Assembly: GCA_036489025.1 (NCBI GenBank)
Contig: DASXGN010000046.1
Span: 115,173 to 179,172 of the forward strand
DNA: 64,000 nt
Source: Dryocola sp036489025
GTDB lineage: Bacteria; Pseudomonadota; Gammaproteobacteria; Enterobacterales; Enterobacteriaceae
Reading direction: 5' to 3'
The position numbers and the translations under genes were made by a program. The notes beneath the pieces were generated by a model. The model was given only the letters and a program-made list of their open reading frames with translations. It was not told the DNA's origin and searched no databases. Positions 36,048-45,396 of this stretch are shown here, piece by piece. Within the stretch, counting starts at the first letter, position 1; each line of letters opens with the position of its first letter.

Positions 36048-37226
36048 ATGTTTGAGAAACGTCACCGCATTACGTTGTTATTCAATGCCAATAAAGCCTA
36101 TGACCGGCAGGTGGTCGAGGGCGTTGGGGAATATTTGCAGGCGTCTCAATCTGAATGGGACATTTTTATCGAAGAGGATTTTCGCGCGCGAATCGACAAC
36201 ATTAAAGAGTGGCTGGGCGACGGCGTGATAGCCGATTTTGACGACGCGGAAATCGAAAGGCTGTTGAAAGGTGCCGAGATGCCTATCGTGGGCGTGGGCG
36301 GCTCTTATCATCTGCCTGAACACTATCCGCCGGTGCACTATATTGCGACGGACAACTATGCCCTCGTACAGAGCGCGTTTTTACACCTGAAAGAAAAGGG
36401 CGTACAGCGCTTTGCCTTCTACGGCCTGCCGGGCTCCAGCAATAAACGCTGGGCCGTTGAGCGCGAACATGCGTTCCGCGAGCTGGTGGCGGAAGAGAAA
36501 TACCGTGGCGTCGTGTATCAGGGCATAGAAACCGCCCCGGAGAACTGGCAGCACGCGCAGAACCGGCTGGCCGACTGGGTGCAAACTCTGCCGCCGCAAA
36601 CGGGGATCATTGCCGTGACGGACGCCAGGGCGCGCCATCTGCTACAGGTTTGCGAGCATCTGCACATCCCGGTGCCGGAAAAACTCTGCGTGATTGGCAT
36701 CGATAACGAAGAGCTGACGCGCTATCTTTCCCGCGTGGCGCTGTCTTCAGTGGCGCAGGGCACCCGACAGATGGGCTATCAGGCTGCGAAGCTCCTGCAT
36801 CGCCTGTTGGATAACGAGGCGCTGCCGCTGCAGCGCGTGCTGGTGGCGCCGGTGCGCGTGGTAGAGCGCCGCTCGACGGACTACCGTTCCCTGCACGATC
36901 CGGCGGTGATTCAGGCGATGCACTATATTCGCAACCACGCCTGCAAAGGGATTAAAGTCGAGCAGGTGTTGGATGCGGTAGGCATCTCACGTTCGAATCT
37001 GGAAAAACGCTTTAAGGAAGAAGTGGGGGAAACGATCCACGCGGTCATTCATACGGAAAAGTTAGAAAAAGCGCGCAGCCTGCTGGTTTCAACCTCTCTG
37101 TCGATAAATGAAATTTCTCAGATGTGCGGCTATCCGTCGCTGCAATATTTCTATTCGGTTTTTAAAAAAGAGTATGACGCCACGCCGAAAGAACATCGGG
37201 AACGCTACAGCGAAATTTTAGTTTAA
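36048..37226 (+). CDS. xylR: Xylose operon activator XylR
   Basis: The 392-residue regulator has an N-terminal periplasmic-binding-protein-like xylose-binding domain (about 1-270) and a C-terminal AraC-type double helix-turn-helix (VEQVLDAVGISRSNLEKRFKEEVG, INEISQMCGYPSLQYFYSVFKKEY). With D-xylose it activates xylAB and xylFGH. The start MFEKRHRITLLFNANKAYDRQ at 36048 gives the E. coli length. It follows xylH by 94 bases and probably has its own promoter as well as read-through. Confidence 0.97.
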   Translation: MFEKRHRITLLFNANKAYDRQVVEGVGEYLQASQSEWDIFIEEDFRARIDNIKEWLGDGVIADFDDAEIERLLKGAEMPIVGVGGSYHLPEHYPPVHYIATDNYALVQSAFLHLKEKGVQRFAFYGLPGSSNKRWAVEREHAFRELVAEEKYRGVVYQGIETAPENWQHAQNRLADWVQTLPPQTGIIAVTDARARHLLQVCEHLHIPVPEKLCVIGIDNEELTRYLSRVALSSVAQGTRQMGYQAAKLLHRLLDNEALPLQRVLVAPVRVVERRSTDYRSLHDPAVIQAMHYIRNHACKGIKVEQVLDAVGISRSNLEKRFKEEVGETIHAVIHTEKLEKARSLLVSTSLSINEISQMCGYPSLQYFYSVFKKEYDATPKEHRERYSEILV

Positions 37227-37232
37227 AAAAAA

Positions 37233-37251
37233 CGCCTTCAGATTGAAGGCG
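37233..37251. terminator. Terminator between xylR and bax
   Basis: CGCCTTCA (37233-37240), a GAT loop and TGAAGGCG (37244-37251) lie between convergent genes. The A-run on the left provides a T-run for the bax transcript. Confidence 0.75.
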
Positions 37252-37300
37252 CCTAATATTTATTTTAATAACTTTGTTTTAACAAATCTGTTTTTATTAT

Positions 37301-38149
37301 TCAGTTTGCAGCCATTAACCTTTGATTACTCTGGTACATCGCAAACAGGTAATTGTTATAGCTGTTACCTTTAGTCGAATACCCTTTCAGCTTGTGGATC
37401 ATGTTGCTGGCCGTGACTTCCTGGTCTGCCTTACGCAGCTGCGCGCGCGATTTACGGAAAGATTTGTAAGCCGGGTGCGTGTTCAGGTTGATGACGTAGG
37501 CGTTCACGCCTTCTTTCACTGAATCGTAATGCTGGTAGCCTTTAACTTTACCGGTTTCGCTATTGCAGTGGCGGGTGCCGCACTTCATACCGAACAGGTT
37601 GTTATTGCTACGGGCAAGCTTAGAGGTGCCCCAGCCGCTTTCAGCTGCCGCCATTGTTGCCACCATATTGGTAGGAATAATGTCGACTTTTTCCATCAGC
37701 GTATTCCACGGCACGCGGTTAGTGTTGCCGTTCCACGCGATTTTATAGCGCTGAGCGATAGCCTTCAGGCGAGTGCGCTCGGACGGCGACCAGCGCTTCT
37801 CGTACTGCTTAGAAACCAGCCAGTTGCGGTCTGCGGTAATCGCGGCATTTTGACTTGTAATATATGGCATGACCGTCCGGAGAAACGCTTTTTTTCTAGG
37901 TGTTCCGGAAGGGTATTTTCGCAAATCAGGGAGCGATGCCAGTTCACTATTGCGAGAATACTCTTTCTTACTACTTGCCAGTTTCTTACCTGAAGTCTTG
38001 GTGCTGTGTACCGTTTTACTTTTTGTTTTTACTACATGGGCTTTATGCGATTTTGGCTCATGTTGACTTGCTAATACCCCAGCGGAAAAACTGAAGGTCA
38101 GTAACATAAGTATCGCCGCCCCAAATCGTCGGATTGGGGTTGATATCAT
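37301..38149 (-). CDS. bax: Bax, glucosaminidase-domain exported protein
   Basis: The 282-residue protein has a signal peptide (about 1-27, ending VLA), a Lys/Ser-rich linker and a C-terminal glucosaminidase (mannosyl-glycoprotein endo-beta-N-acetylglucosaminidase-like) domain. The catalytic Glu context is MAAAESGWGTSKLARSNNNLFGMKC. A peptidoglycan hydrolase role is inferred from the family. AGGAGATCTC precedes the start. The xylR-bax-malS order is as in E. coli. Confidence 0.94.
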   Translation of the reverse strand: MISTPIRRFGAAILMLLTFSFSAGVLASQHEPKSHKAHVVKTKSKTVHSTKTSGKKLASSKKEYSRNSELASLPDLRKYPSGTPRKKAFLRTVMPYITSQNAAITADRNWLVSKQYEKRWSPSERTRLKAIAQRYKIAWNGNTNRVPWNTLMEKVDIIPTNMVATMAAAESGWGTSKLARSNNNLFGMKCGTRHCNSETGKVKGYQHYDSVKEGVNAYVINLNTHPAYKSFRKSRAQLRKADQEVTASNMIHKLKGYSTKGNSYNNYLFAMYQSNQRLMAAN

Positions 38150-38462
38150 GAGATCTCCTGGTCGGATTGTTGCGTCTCGTGTGCCTTAATTCTCAAAGGA
38201 TTCGGATAAAGTGAACGCGAATACTACCAAAAATAACGTTCCAGGGCATCAAAAGAAATAATCCGATTCTGAAACGATGTCACGTACGATCTTCTTATGA
38301 CGGAGAAAAGTATCGTGGAATGCGAGAGTTATCGCATATTTTAGCGAAATGATACTTCGATCACTCACCCGGTCTTCTCCTCCCTCTTTACTTCCCCGGG
38401 GGAGGAATAAACCCCGTCAAAACAATGCCACACTGGTTAAAAGATACCCGTGGGTAAAAAAA
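38150..38462. promoter_or_regulatory. bax-malS divergent region with possible MalT boxes
   Basis: In this 313-base gap, GGGGGAGGA (38398-38406, plus strand) and GGGAGGAGA (about 38376-38384, minus strand) resemble the MalT box GGGGAKGAGG. They stand 60-85 bases before malS. E. coli malS is MalT-dependent. No other element is clear. Confidence 0.4.
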
Positions 38463-40481
38463 ATGAAAAAAATTCCTCTGCTATTACTCGTATTTCCTGG
38501 CCTTGCCTTCGCAAACTGGTCGGCTCAGGGGCTAAATGCTTTTACAGAACAAAAGCCTGGCCTGTTTGTGAGCGAATCTACGCTGGCTAAAGGTACTTTG
38601 CCGCTAAGTCTCAAGGTAGACGGAGAGTGCTGGCAGCCTGCCGAAACCATCAGGCTCAATCAGATGCTGTCCTTAAAACCCTGCGCGGGCGATGCGCCCC
38701 AGTGGAAGCTCTTCCGCGAGGGTGATTATCAGGTGCAAATCGACACGCGCAGCGGCACGCCGACGCTGATGCTGAGCGTGAAAAGCGCCACGGCGGCTGC
38801 GCCCGTTGACGTGACCCGCCAGTGCCCAAAATGGCAGGGTAAACCTCTGACCCTCGACGTCAGCAAAACTTTTGCCGACGGCAGCGAAGTACGCGATTTT
38901 TACAGTGGGCAAACGGCCAGCGTGAAAGAGGGCAAAATCACCCTGATGCCCGCCGCAAACAGCAACGGTCTGCTGCTGCTGGAAAGTGCGACCACCGAAA
39001 AAGCCGCCCCGTTTAGCTGGCACAACGCAACGGTCTATTTCGTCCTTACCGACCGCTTCGAGAATGGCAATCCGGCCAACGACAACAGCTATGGCCGCCA
39101 CAAAGACGGCATGCAGGAGATTGGCACCTTCCACGGCGGCGATCTCGCGGGGTTAACCAGCAAGCTCGATTATCTGCAAAACCTCGGCGTCAACGCGCTG
39201 TGGATTAGCTCGCCGCTGGAACAAATTCACGGCTGGGTCGGCGGCGGCACCAAAGGAGACTTCCCGCATTATGCCTATCACGGCTACTACACCATGGACT
39301 GGACGAAGCTTGACGCGAACATGGGCAGCGAGGATGACCTGCGCCGGCTGGTGGACGAGGCGCACAGGCGCGGCATTCGCGTGTTGTTCGACATTGTGAT
39401 GAACCACACCGGCTACGCCACGCTGGCGGATATGCAGGAATATCAATTTGGCGCGCTGTACCTTAAAGGCGATGAGCTGGCCAAAACCCTGGGCAAACAC
39501 TGGGCCGACTGGAAGCCCCGCCCCGGCCAGAGCTGGCACACGTTTAACGACTACATTAACTTCAGCGACAAAACCGCCTGGCAGAACTGGTGGGGCAAAA
39601 ACTGGATCCGCACGGACATCGGTGACTACGACAATCCGGGGTTTGACGATCTCACCATGTCGCTCGCCTTCCTGCCCGATTTGAAAACTGAATCCACGCA
39701 GGCTGCGGGTTTGCCGATATTTTATCGCCATAAGCCGGACACCCGCGCGAAGGAGATTACGGGCTATACCGTGCGTGACTATATGACCCACTGGCTGAGC
39801 CAGTGGGTACGCGACTATGGCATCGACGGTTTCCGCGTCGATACCGCGAAGCACGTTGAGAAAGACGCGTGGAAGCAGCTGAAAACGCAGTCCGTAGAGG
39901 CGCTGGCGGCCTGGAAGAAAGCGAACCCGAATAAGAAAATGGACGATACGCCTTTCTGGATGACCGGGGAATCCTGGGGCCACGGCGTGATGAAAAGTGA
40001 TTATTACCGCAGCGGCTTTGACGCGATGATCAACTTTGACTATCAGGAACAGGCGGCGAAAGCGGTGGATTGCCTGGCGAATATCGATCTCACCTGGCAG
40101 CAGATGGCGGAAAAACTTCAGGACTTTAACGTGCTGAGCTATCTGTCGTCTCACGATACGCGTCTTTTCCGCGAAGGCGGCCAGCGTGCGGCTGAGCTGT
40201 TGCTGCTCGCGCCGGGCGCGGTGCAGATCTTCTACGGCGATGAAACCGAGCGCCCGTTTGGCCCAACGGGCTCAGATCCGCTTCAGGGCACGCGTTCAGA
40301 TATGAACTGGGGCAAAAATGCGGCGACGCTCGCGCACTGGGAAAAAATCAGCCAGTTTCGCGCCCGCCATCCGGCGGTGGGCGCGGGAAAACAGCAAACG
40401 CTGAGCATGAAAGAGGGCTACGGGTTTACGCGTGAAAGCGGAGACGACAAAGTGATGGTGGTCTGGGCGGGGAATCAGTAG
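38463..40481 (+). CDS. malS: Periplasmic alpha-amylase
   Basis: The 672-residue secreted GH13 alpha-amylase has a signal peptide (1-18, ending LAFA) and an N-terminal accessory domain, then the catalytic barrel. Catalytic motifs are visible: GIDGFRVDTAKHV with the Asp nucleophile, FWMTGESWGHG with the acid/base Glu and YLSSHDTR with the third carboxylate. It cleaves maltodextrins in the periplasm. The start MKKIPLLLLVFPGLAFA at 38463 is chosen because it begins the signal peptide. Confidence 0.95.
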   Translation: MKKIPLLLLVFPGLAFANWSAQGLNAFTEQKPGLFVSESTLAKGTLPLSLKVDGECWQPAETIRLNQMLSLKPCAGDAPQWKLFREGDYQVQIDTRSGTPTLMLSVKSATAAAPVDVTRQCPKWQGKPLTLDVSKTFADGSEVRDFYSGQTASVKEGKITLMPAANSNGLLLLESATTEKAAPFSWHNATVYFVLTDRFENGNPANDNSYGRHKDGMQEIGTFHGGDLAGLTSKLDYLQNLGVNALWISSPLEQIHGWVGGGTKGDFPHYAYHGYYTMDWTKLDANMGSEDDLRRLVDEAHRRGIRVLFDIVMNHTGYATLADMQEYQFGALYLKGDELAKTLGKHWADWKPRPGQSWHTFNDYINFSDKTAWQNWWGKNWIRTDIGDYDNPGFDDLTMSLAFLPDLKTESTQAAGLPIFYRHKPDTRAKEITGYTVRDYMTHWLSQWVRDYGIDGFRVDTAKHVEKDAWKQLKTQSVEALAAWKKANPNKKMDDTPFWMTGESWGHGVMKSDYYRSGFDAMINFDYQEQAAKAVDCLANIDLTWQQMAEKLQDFNVLSYLSSHDTRLFREGGQRAAELLLLAPGAVQIFYGDETERPFGPTGSDPLQGTRSDMNWGKNAATLAHWEKISQFRARHPAVGAGKQQTLSMKEGYGFTRESGDDKVMVVWAGNQ

Positions 40482-40506
40482 GCGTTACACTCAGGCCCCA
40501 TTCTTA

Positions 40507-40527
40507 CCCTCTCCCTCCGGGAGAGGG
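40507..40527. repeat. CCCTCTCC-type intergenic palindrome
   Basis: CCCTCTCCCTCCGGGAGAGGG is a near-perfect inverted repeat 25 bases after the malS stop. Confidence 0.75.
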
Positions 40528-40686
40528 CTGCTTTCTCCTTGCTCTCGCCACAAACAACATTCTGTGCTGTCATGTCATAAATTCGCGGAATATTAGCCAG
40601 GAGTCGCTATCCTTAAGGCATTTGCACCGCGTCTTCTCCGGCGCTATGGTTAGCCTCTTTTCGACAGTAAGCGACAGATCTACGTT

Positions 40687-41940
40687 ATGAAGTTTTCACT
40701 TTTCGGCGACAAATTTACCCGCCATGCAGGCATCACCCGCCTGATGGAGGACCTCAACGACGGTTTACGCACGCCGGGCGCAATCATGCTTGGCGGCGGC
40801 AATCCCGCGCAGATCCCGGCGATGAACGACTATTTCCAGAACCTGCTGGCGGATATGCTGGCGAACGGAAAAATGACCGACGCGCTGTGCAATTACGACG
40901 GTCCGCAGGGGAAAAGTGAGCTGCTGGAAGCGCTGGCCGCTATGCTGCGCGATGAATTAGGCTGGGATATTGAGCCACAGAACATTGCACTGACAAACGG
41001 CAGTCAGAGCGCGTTTTTCTACTTGTTCAACCTGTTCGCCGGTCGCCATGCGGACGGCAGCACGAAAAAAGTGCTCTTCCCGCTCGCGCCAGAATACATT
41101 GGCTACGCCGACGCGGGGCTCGAAGAAGAGCTGTTTGTCTCCACGCGTCCGAACATTGAGCTGCTGCCCGAGGGCCAGTTTAAGTATCACGTTGACTTCG
41201 AACATCTGAATATCGGCGAAGATACCGGCATGATCTGCGTCTCTCGCCCAACCAACCCGACCGGCAACGTCATCACTGACGATGAGCTGATCAAGCTTGA
41301 TGGCCTCGCCCACCAGCACGGCATTCCCCTGGTGATTGATAACGCCTACGGCGTGCCGTTCCCGGGAATTATCTTTAGCGAGGCTCGCCCGCTGTGGAAC
41401 CCGAACATCGTGCTGTGCATGAGCCTGTCCAAGCTCGGCCTGCCGGGCAGCCGCTGCGGCATTATCATCGCCAACGAGAAAATCATCTCGGCGGTCAGAA
41501 ACATGAACGGCATTATTAGCCTCGCACCGGGCGGTATCGGGCCTGCGATGGCTACGGAGATGATCAAGCGCAACGACCTGCTGCGCCTGTCCGAAACCGT
41601 GATCAAACCGTTTTACTCTCAGCGCGTGCAGGAAACCATCGCGGTTATCCGCCGCTACCTGTCGCCGGAGCGCTGCCTGATTCACAAGCCCGAGGGCGCA
41701 ATCTTCCTCTGGCTGTGGTTCAAAGACCTGCCGATCACCACTGAACTGCTGTACCAGCGCCTGAAAAAGCGCGGCGTGCTGATGGTGCCGGGGGATTACT
41801 TCTTCCCGGGGCTGGATAAGCCGTGGCCGCACACGCACCAGTGCATGCGCATGAACTACGTGCCGGAGCCGGAAAAAATTGAGGCGGGCGTGAAGATTCT
41901 TGCCGAGGAGATTGAGAGCGCCTGGGCAGAAGTGAGCTAA
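40687..41940 (+). CDS. avtA: Valine-pyruvate aminotransferase
   Basis: The 417-residue PLP-dependent class I/II aminotransferase matches E. coli AvtA (MKFSLFGDKFTRHAGITRLMEDLNDGL). The PLP lysine is in MSLSKLGLPGSRCG, with conserved ALTNGSQSAFF, SRPTNPTGNV and DNAYG upstream. It transfers amino groups between valine/alanine and keto acids. It stands alone, closed by a hairpin terminator. Confidence 0.97.
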   Translation: MKFSLFGDKFTRHAGITRLMEDLNDGLRTPGAIMLGGGNPAQIPAMNDYFQNLLADMLANGKMTDALCNYDGPQGKSELLEALAAMLRDELGWDIEPQNIALTNGSQSAFFYLFNLFAGRHADGSTKKVLFPLAPEYIGYADAGLEEELFVSTRPNIELLPEGQFKYHVDFEHLNIGEDTGMICVSRPTNPTGNVITDDELIKLDGLAHQHGIPLVIDNAYGVPFPGIIFSEARPLWNPNIVLCMSLSKLGLPGSRCGIIIANEKIISAVRNMNGIISLAPGGIGPAMATEMIKRNDLLRLSETVIKPFYSQRVQETIAVIRRYLSPERCLIHKPEGAIFLWLWFKDLPITTELLYQRLKKRGVLMVPGDYFFPGLDKPWPHTHQCMRMNYVPEPEKIEAGVKILAEEIESAWAEVS

Positions 41941-41948
41941 AACGCTAA

Positions 41949-41981
41949 AAGCCTTCTCCCTACGGGAGAAGGCTTATTTTT
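41949..41981. terminator. Bidirectional terminator between avtA and the nickel transporter gene
   Basis: AAGCCTTCTCCC (41949-41960), a TAC loop and GGGAGAAGGCTT (41964-41975) are followed by ATTTTT. The genes on either side are convergent. Confidence 0.85.
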
Positions 41982-41983
41982 GA

Positions 41984-43006
41984 CTACCGGACCACTAAAG
42001 AGTCGTATCCCTTCCAGCGGTAGTTGAGCATCGAAATTCCCCAGCAGGCGATAAACAGCGCCACGACCATAAAGCCCGCGTTGCCGAGATTTTCATTCAG
42101 CGCGTTAATCCATCCCCACACTCCGCCGTGCAGATCGAATTTATCCGCCAGCAGGCCCAGAGCCTCCAGGCCGCCGATGAACAGCGCCACCACGACCGAA
42201 GTACCGGTGATGGTCATGTTGTAATAGAGTTTGCGCTGCGGTTTGTTAAAGGCCCAGCCGTAGGCGCCGACCATAATCACGTTGTCGAGCGTATCGATCA
42301 GCGCCATGCCGCTGGCAAACAGCGCCGGGAACACCAGAATTGACCAGATGGACATGCCGCTGGAGGCGCTGGCGGCAGAAATGCCCAGCACGCCGATTTC
42401 CGTCGCGGTATCAAAGCCCAGGCCAAACAAGAAGCCCACCAGGTACATATGCCAGCTTTTGCCGATCAGGCGAAAAGTGGAGCGGAACAGCCAGTTCATC
42501 AGGCCGCCGCCGTTAAACTCGCCGGCGTCTGCCGCCAGCGGCTCGCCGTTTTTCAACTGGCGGAAGTTGCGCCAGACGCCGCGTAAAATGACCAGGTTGA
42601 CCAGCGCCATCGCCAGCAGGAAGCAGGCGGAAACGGCGGTGCCAATGACGCCGCCGACATCGTGGAACCATTCCATTTTGCTCTGGAAAGCGGCGGCGGT
42701 GGCGGCAATGGCAATCGACGCCAGAATAACGATGCTGGAATGCCCCAGTGAGAACCAGGCGCCCACGCCGAACGGACGCTTGCCCTGCTGCATCATCTTG
42801 CGCGTAACGTTATCAATCGCCGCGATATGGTCGGCGTCCACCGCGTGGCGCAGGCCATAGCACCAGGCCAGCAGGCTGGCGGCCATCAGCGCGGTGCTGT
42901 GATGAAACGAAACCAGCGCCCAGGCCCAGGCGGCAAGGTTGGCGGCAGCCAGCCCGGCCAGAAGAACGGCGGCGCGCGGGTTGTTACGCAGGACTTTTAT
43001 CAACAT
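41984..43006 (-). CDS. Nickel/cobalt transporter, NiCoT (HoxN/NixA) family
   Basis: The 340-residue membrane protein has about eight hydrophobic segments and the NiCoT signatures RHAVDADHIAAIDN in segment II and LGFDTATEIGVL, plus FSLGHSSIV. It should import Ni2+ with high affinity. It begins four bases after hypF and ends the hydN-fdhF-hypF unit, so nickel uptake is made together with the hydrogenase system. E. coli uses the NikABCDE ABC transporter instead. Confidence 0.93.
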   Translation of the reverse strand: MLIKVLRNNPRAAVLLAGLAAANLAAWAWALVSFHHSTALMAASLLAWCYGLRHAVDADHIAAIDNVTRKMMQQGKRPFGVGAWFSLGHSSIVILASIAIAATAAAFQSKMEWFHDVGGVIGTAVSACFLLAMALVNLVILRGVWRNFRQLKNGEPLAADAGEFNGGGLMNWLFRSTFRLIGKSWHMYLVGFLFGLGFDTATEIGVLGISAASASSGMSIWSILVFPALFASGMALIDTLDNVIMVGAYGWAFNKPQRKLYYNMTITGTSVVVALFIGGLEALGLLADKFDLHGGVWGWINALNENLGNAGFMVVALFIACWGISMLNYRWKGYDSLVVR

Positions 43007-43010
43007 CTTC

Positions 43011-45248
43011 TTATCCTTTTGATGCAGTTAGCAGACGGGAGGCCGCGACAACGGCCTGCCCCAGAGAAAGAGCGCCGTCGCCCGCGGGCAACAGCGTCGG
43101 GAAGAGCAGAGTGAAATCTGCGAGATAATGCGCAAATCGGTCGCGCATCAGGCGGTTATGCAGCACGCCGCCGCTGAAAATAATCGTGCGGATGCCCAGC
43201 CTGTCGGCATGAGCGCGGGCTAAATCGGCAAAGCCTTTCGCCAGCGCGTCGTGAAAGGCCCACGCGCGGGCGGGGGCTGATTCACACCAGCCGAGCCACT
43301 GCTGCCAGAAGGTCGCCATATCCAGCTGCCCGTCGGTGACGGGGAGCGTGACGGGATGGCGATAGGTATCGGTATGCGAAGCCAGCGCCTCAAGCAGGCA
43401 GGCGGCCTCCCCCTCATAGCTTTGGGCGAGGGGAACGCAGTTGAGCGCGCAGGCCGCGGCGTCAAACAGTCTCCCGGTTGAAGAGGCCAGCGGCGCATTA
43501 ATCCCCCGCTGCACCGCATTAGCCAGCGGCGACCAGTTCTGCTGGCGAACGGCGGCGGTTTCCGAACGCTGCTGCCAGTCCGGCACAAAGGCCAGGCAGT
43601 GGGCGAGCAGGTTGCGCCACGGCTGGCGAGCAGCCAGATCGCCGCCGGGCAACGCCACCGCAGGTAATCCCCCCAGACGCTCGCACTGCCGATAGCTTAC
43701 CCGCAGGCATTCGCCGCCCCACAGCGCGCCGCCGTCGCCCATGCCGATGCCGTCGAGCGTCAGGGCAATCACCTCGCCGCCGTCCAGCGGCCAGCCGTGT
43801 TCTGCGAGGCACGCCGCAGCGTGAGCGTGGTGATGTAATACTTCGCTAACCGGCAGCCCCATCTCGCGACCCAGCTTTGAGCTTAAATAGCCGGGATGCG
43901 CGTCTACCGCGACCCGCTCAGGCGTAAAGTCCCAGGTCTGGCACATCAGCTTCAGCGCCTGCTGCCACTGCGGCTCCACGCCTTCCTCCGACAAATCGCC
44001 GAGATGCTGGCTTAGCACCGCCTGGCCGTCGCGCAGCAGACAGAAGGTGTTTTTGAGCTCGGCGCCCAGAGCCAGAATCGGCGGCAGGTCCCTGAAGCCG
44101 GGCGGCAGCGGGAAGGCGTCGGGCACAAAGCCCCGCGCCCGGCGCAGCGTTTCTCCGTCAGCCCGGACGACCGAATCATCCATGCGCTGCACGATGTCGC
44201 GGTTGTGCAGCAGCCAGCCGTCGGCAATCTCGGCCAAATCGGTAAGGGCCTGCTCGTTGCTGAGCGCGGGCGGCCTGCCGTTCAGGTTGCCGGAGGTCAT
44301 GACCAGCGGCGCGCCAAAATCCTGCATCACAAGATGCTGTAGCGGGTTGGCGGGCAGCATGACGCCAATCTCCGTCAGGCCGGGCGCGATGCCCTTGCTG
44401 AGGAGCGGCAGGGCAGATTTGTCCGTCAGCACGATGGGAGCTGCGGGGGGAGTTAGCCGGGCGATAACCTGCGGAGGTAAGCCTTCGCCGGCTGGCAGCA
44501 TCACCGCCAGCGGCTTAGCCGGGCGGTGTTTGCGGGCGCGCAGGCGCTCAATGGCGGCGTCATTGCACGCATCCACCGCCAGATGGAACCCGCCGAGGCC
44601 TTTTATTGCCACGATTTGCCCGGCTTTCAAGGCCGAGACGGCTTCCTGTAGTGCTGCCTCGCGATCCAGAAGCTGCTCACCGCTTTGCCAGAAAATCTGC
44701 GGCCCGCAGTCGGGGCAGGCCACCGGCTGGGCATGGAAGCGGCGGTCCATCGGATTGCGATACTCCGCCTCGCAGGCCGGGCAAAGAGGGAAGGCGGCCA
44801 TCACCGTTTTGGGACGGTCATAAGGCACGGCGTGAATGATGGTAAAACGAGGCCCGCAGTGCGTGCAGTTAATAAAGGGATAGCGGTAGCGGCGGTTGGC
44901 GGGGTCGTTCATCTCGCGCAGGCAGTCCGCGCAGGTTGCTGCGTCTGGGACAATCTGCGTGTTCATCGTACCGGTATCGCTGCGGCGGATAGTAAAATCG
45001 GCGGGTAGTTTTTCCCACAGCATGACGGAGGATTCCACCTCGTCAATGCGCGCCAGCGGCGGGCAGTCGGCGTGAAGCAGGGCAAGAAACTCGTCGGCGG
45101 AGGCAGACAGACGCACGACCACGCCCGCGCCGTCATTGCAAACGTCGCCGGTTAGCTTTAGCCGCTGGGCCAGCTGCCAGACAAAAGGTCGGAAGCCAAC
45201 GCCCTGTACTTTGCCGCGAATGCGCAGCATCACGCCGTTAAAATTCAA
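43011..45248 (-). CDS. hypF: Carbamoyltransferase HypF
   Basis: The 745-residue maturation protein makes the thiocarbamate precursor of the NiFe-site cyanide ligands. Domains in order are acylphosphatase-like (KVQGVGFRPFVWQLA), two zinc fingers (CADCLREM ... CTHCGPRFT, CPACEAEY ... CPDCGP), a YrdC-like domain (about 195-380) and a Kae1-like carbamoyltransferase domain with HHHAHAAACLAEHG. The start is a TTG codon at 45248 preceded by GGTGAGGGA; the next in-frame ATG (codon 7) would cut into the conserved N terminus. It lies between fdhF and the nickel transporter gene. Confidence 0.95.
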   Translation of the reverse strand: MNFNGVMLRIRGKVQGVGFRPFVWQLAQRLKLTGDVCNDGAGVVVRLSASADEFLALLHADCPPLARIDEVESSVMLWEKLPADFTIRRSDTGTMNTQIVPDAATCADCLREMNDPANRRYRYPFINCTHCGPRFTIIHAVPYDRPKTVMAAFPLCPACEAEYRNPMDRRFHAQPVACPDCGPQIFWQSGEQLLDREAALQEAVSALKAGQIVAIKGLGGFHLAVDACNDAAIERLRARKHRPAKPLAVMLPAGEGLPPQVIARLTPPAAPIVLTDKSALPLLSKGIAPGLTEIGVMLPANPLQHLVMQDFGAPLVMTSGNLNGRPPALSNEQALTDLAEIADGWLLHNRDIVQRMDDSVVRADGETLRRARGFVPDAFPLPPGFRDLPPILALGAELKNTFCLLRDGQAVLSQHLGDLSEEGVEPQWQQALKLMCQTWDFTPERVAVDAHPGYLSSKLGREMGLPVSEVLHHHAHAAACLAEHGWPLDGGEVIALTLDGIGMGDGGALWGGECLRVSYRQCERLGGLPAVALPGGDLAARQPWRNLLAHCLAFVPDWQQRSETAAVRQQNWSPLANAVQRGINAPLASSTGRLFDAAACALNCVPLAQSYEGEAACLLEALASHTDTYRHPVTLPVTDGQLDMATFWQQWLGWCESAPARAWAFHDALAKGFADLARAHADRLGIRTIIFSGGVLHNRLMRDRFAHYLADFTLLFPTLLPAGDGALSLGQAVVAASRLLTASKG

Positions 45249-45255
45249 AATATAT

Positions 45256-45384
45256 CCCTCACCTTAACCCTCTCCCCTGAGGGGAGAGGGAACCGGATTG
45301 AGTATTCACCCCTGAATTCAGGGAGAGAAAACTGGCACAAATCTTTTCCCCTCTCCCTTTCAGGGAGGGGGGCTGGGTGAAGGT
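45256..45384. repeat. Two CCCTCTCC-type palindromes between fdhF and hypF
   Basis: CCCTCTCCCCTGAGGGGAGAGGG (45268-45290) is a perfect 10-bp-stem palindrome. A second copy, CCCCTCTCCC/GGGAGGGG, is at 45348-45369. They fill the fdhF-hypF gap, and the ribosome-binding site of hypF is formed by the repeat's flanking GGTGAGGG. Confidence 0.75.
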
Positions 45385-45396
45385 CAGACGCGACAT

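Noticed and set aside
43441..43695. Short frame antisense to hypF and others inside hyp/hyc genes
   Set aside because: Shadow frames without ribosome-binding sites or family similarity.
45331..45349. TGGCAC on the plus strand resembling a sigma-54 -24 box
   Set aside because: No GC ten bases after GG, and it points away from both neighbouring genes.
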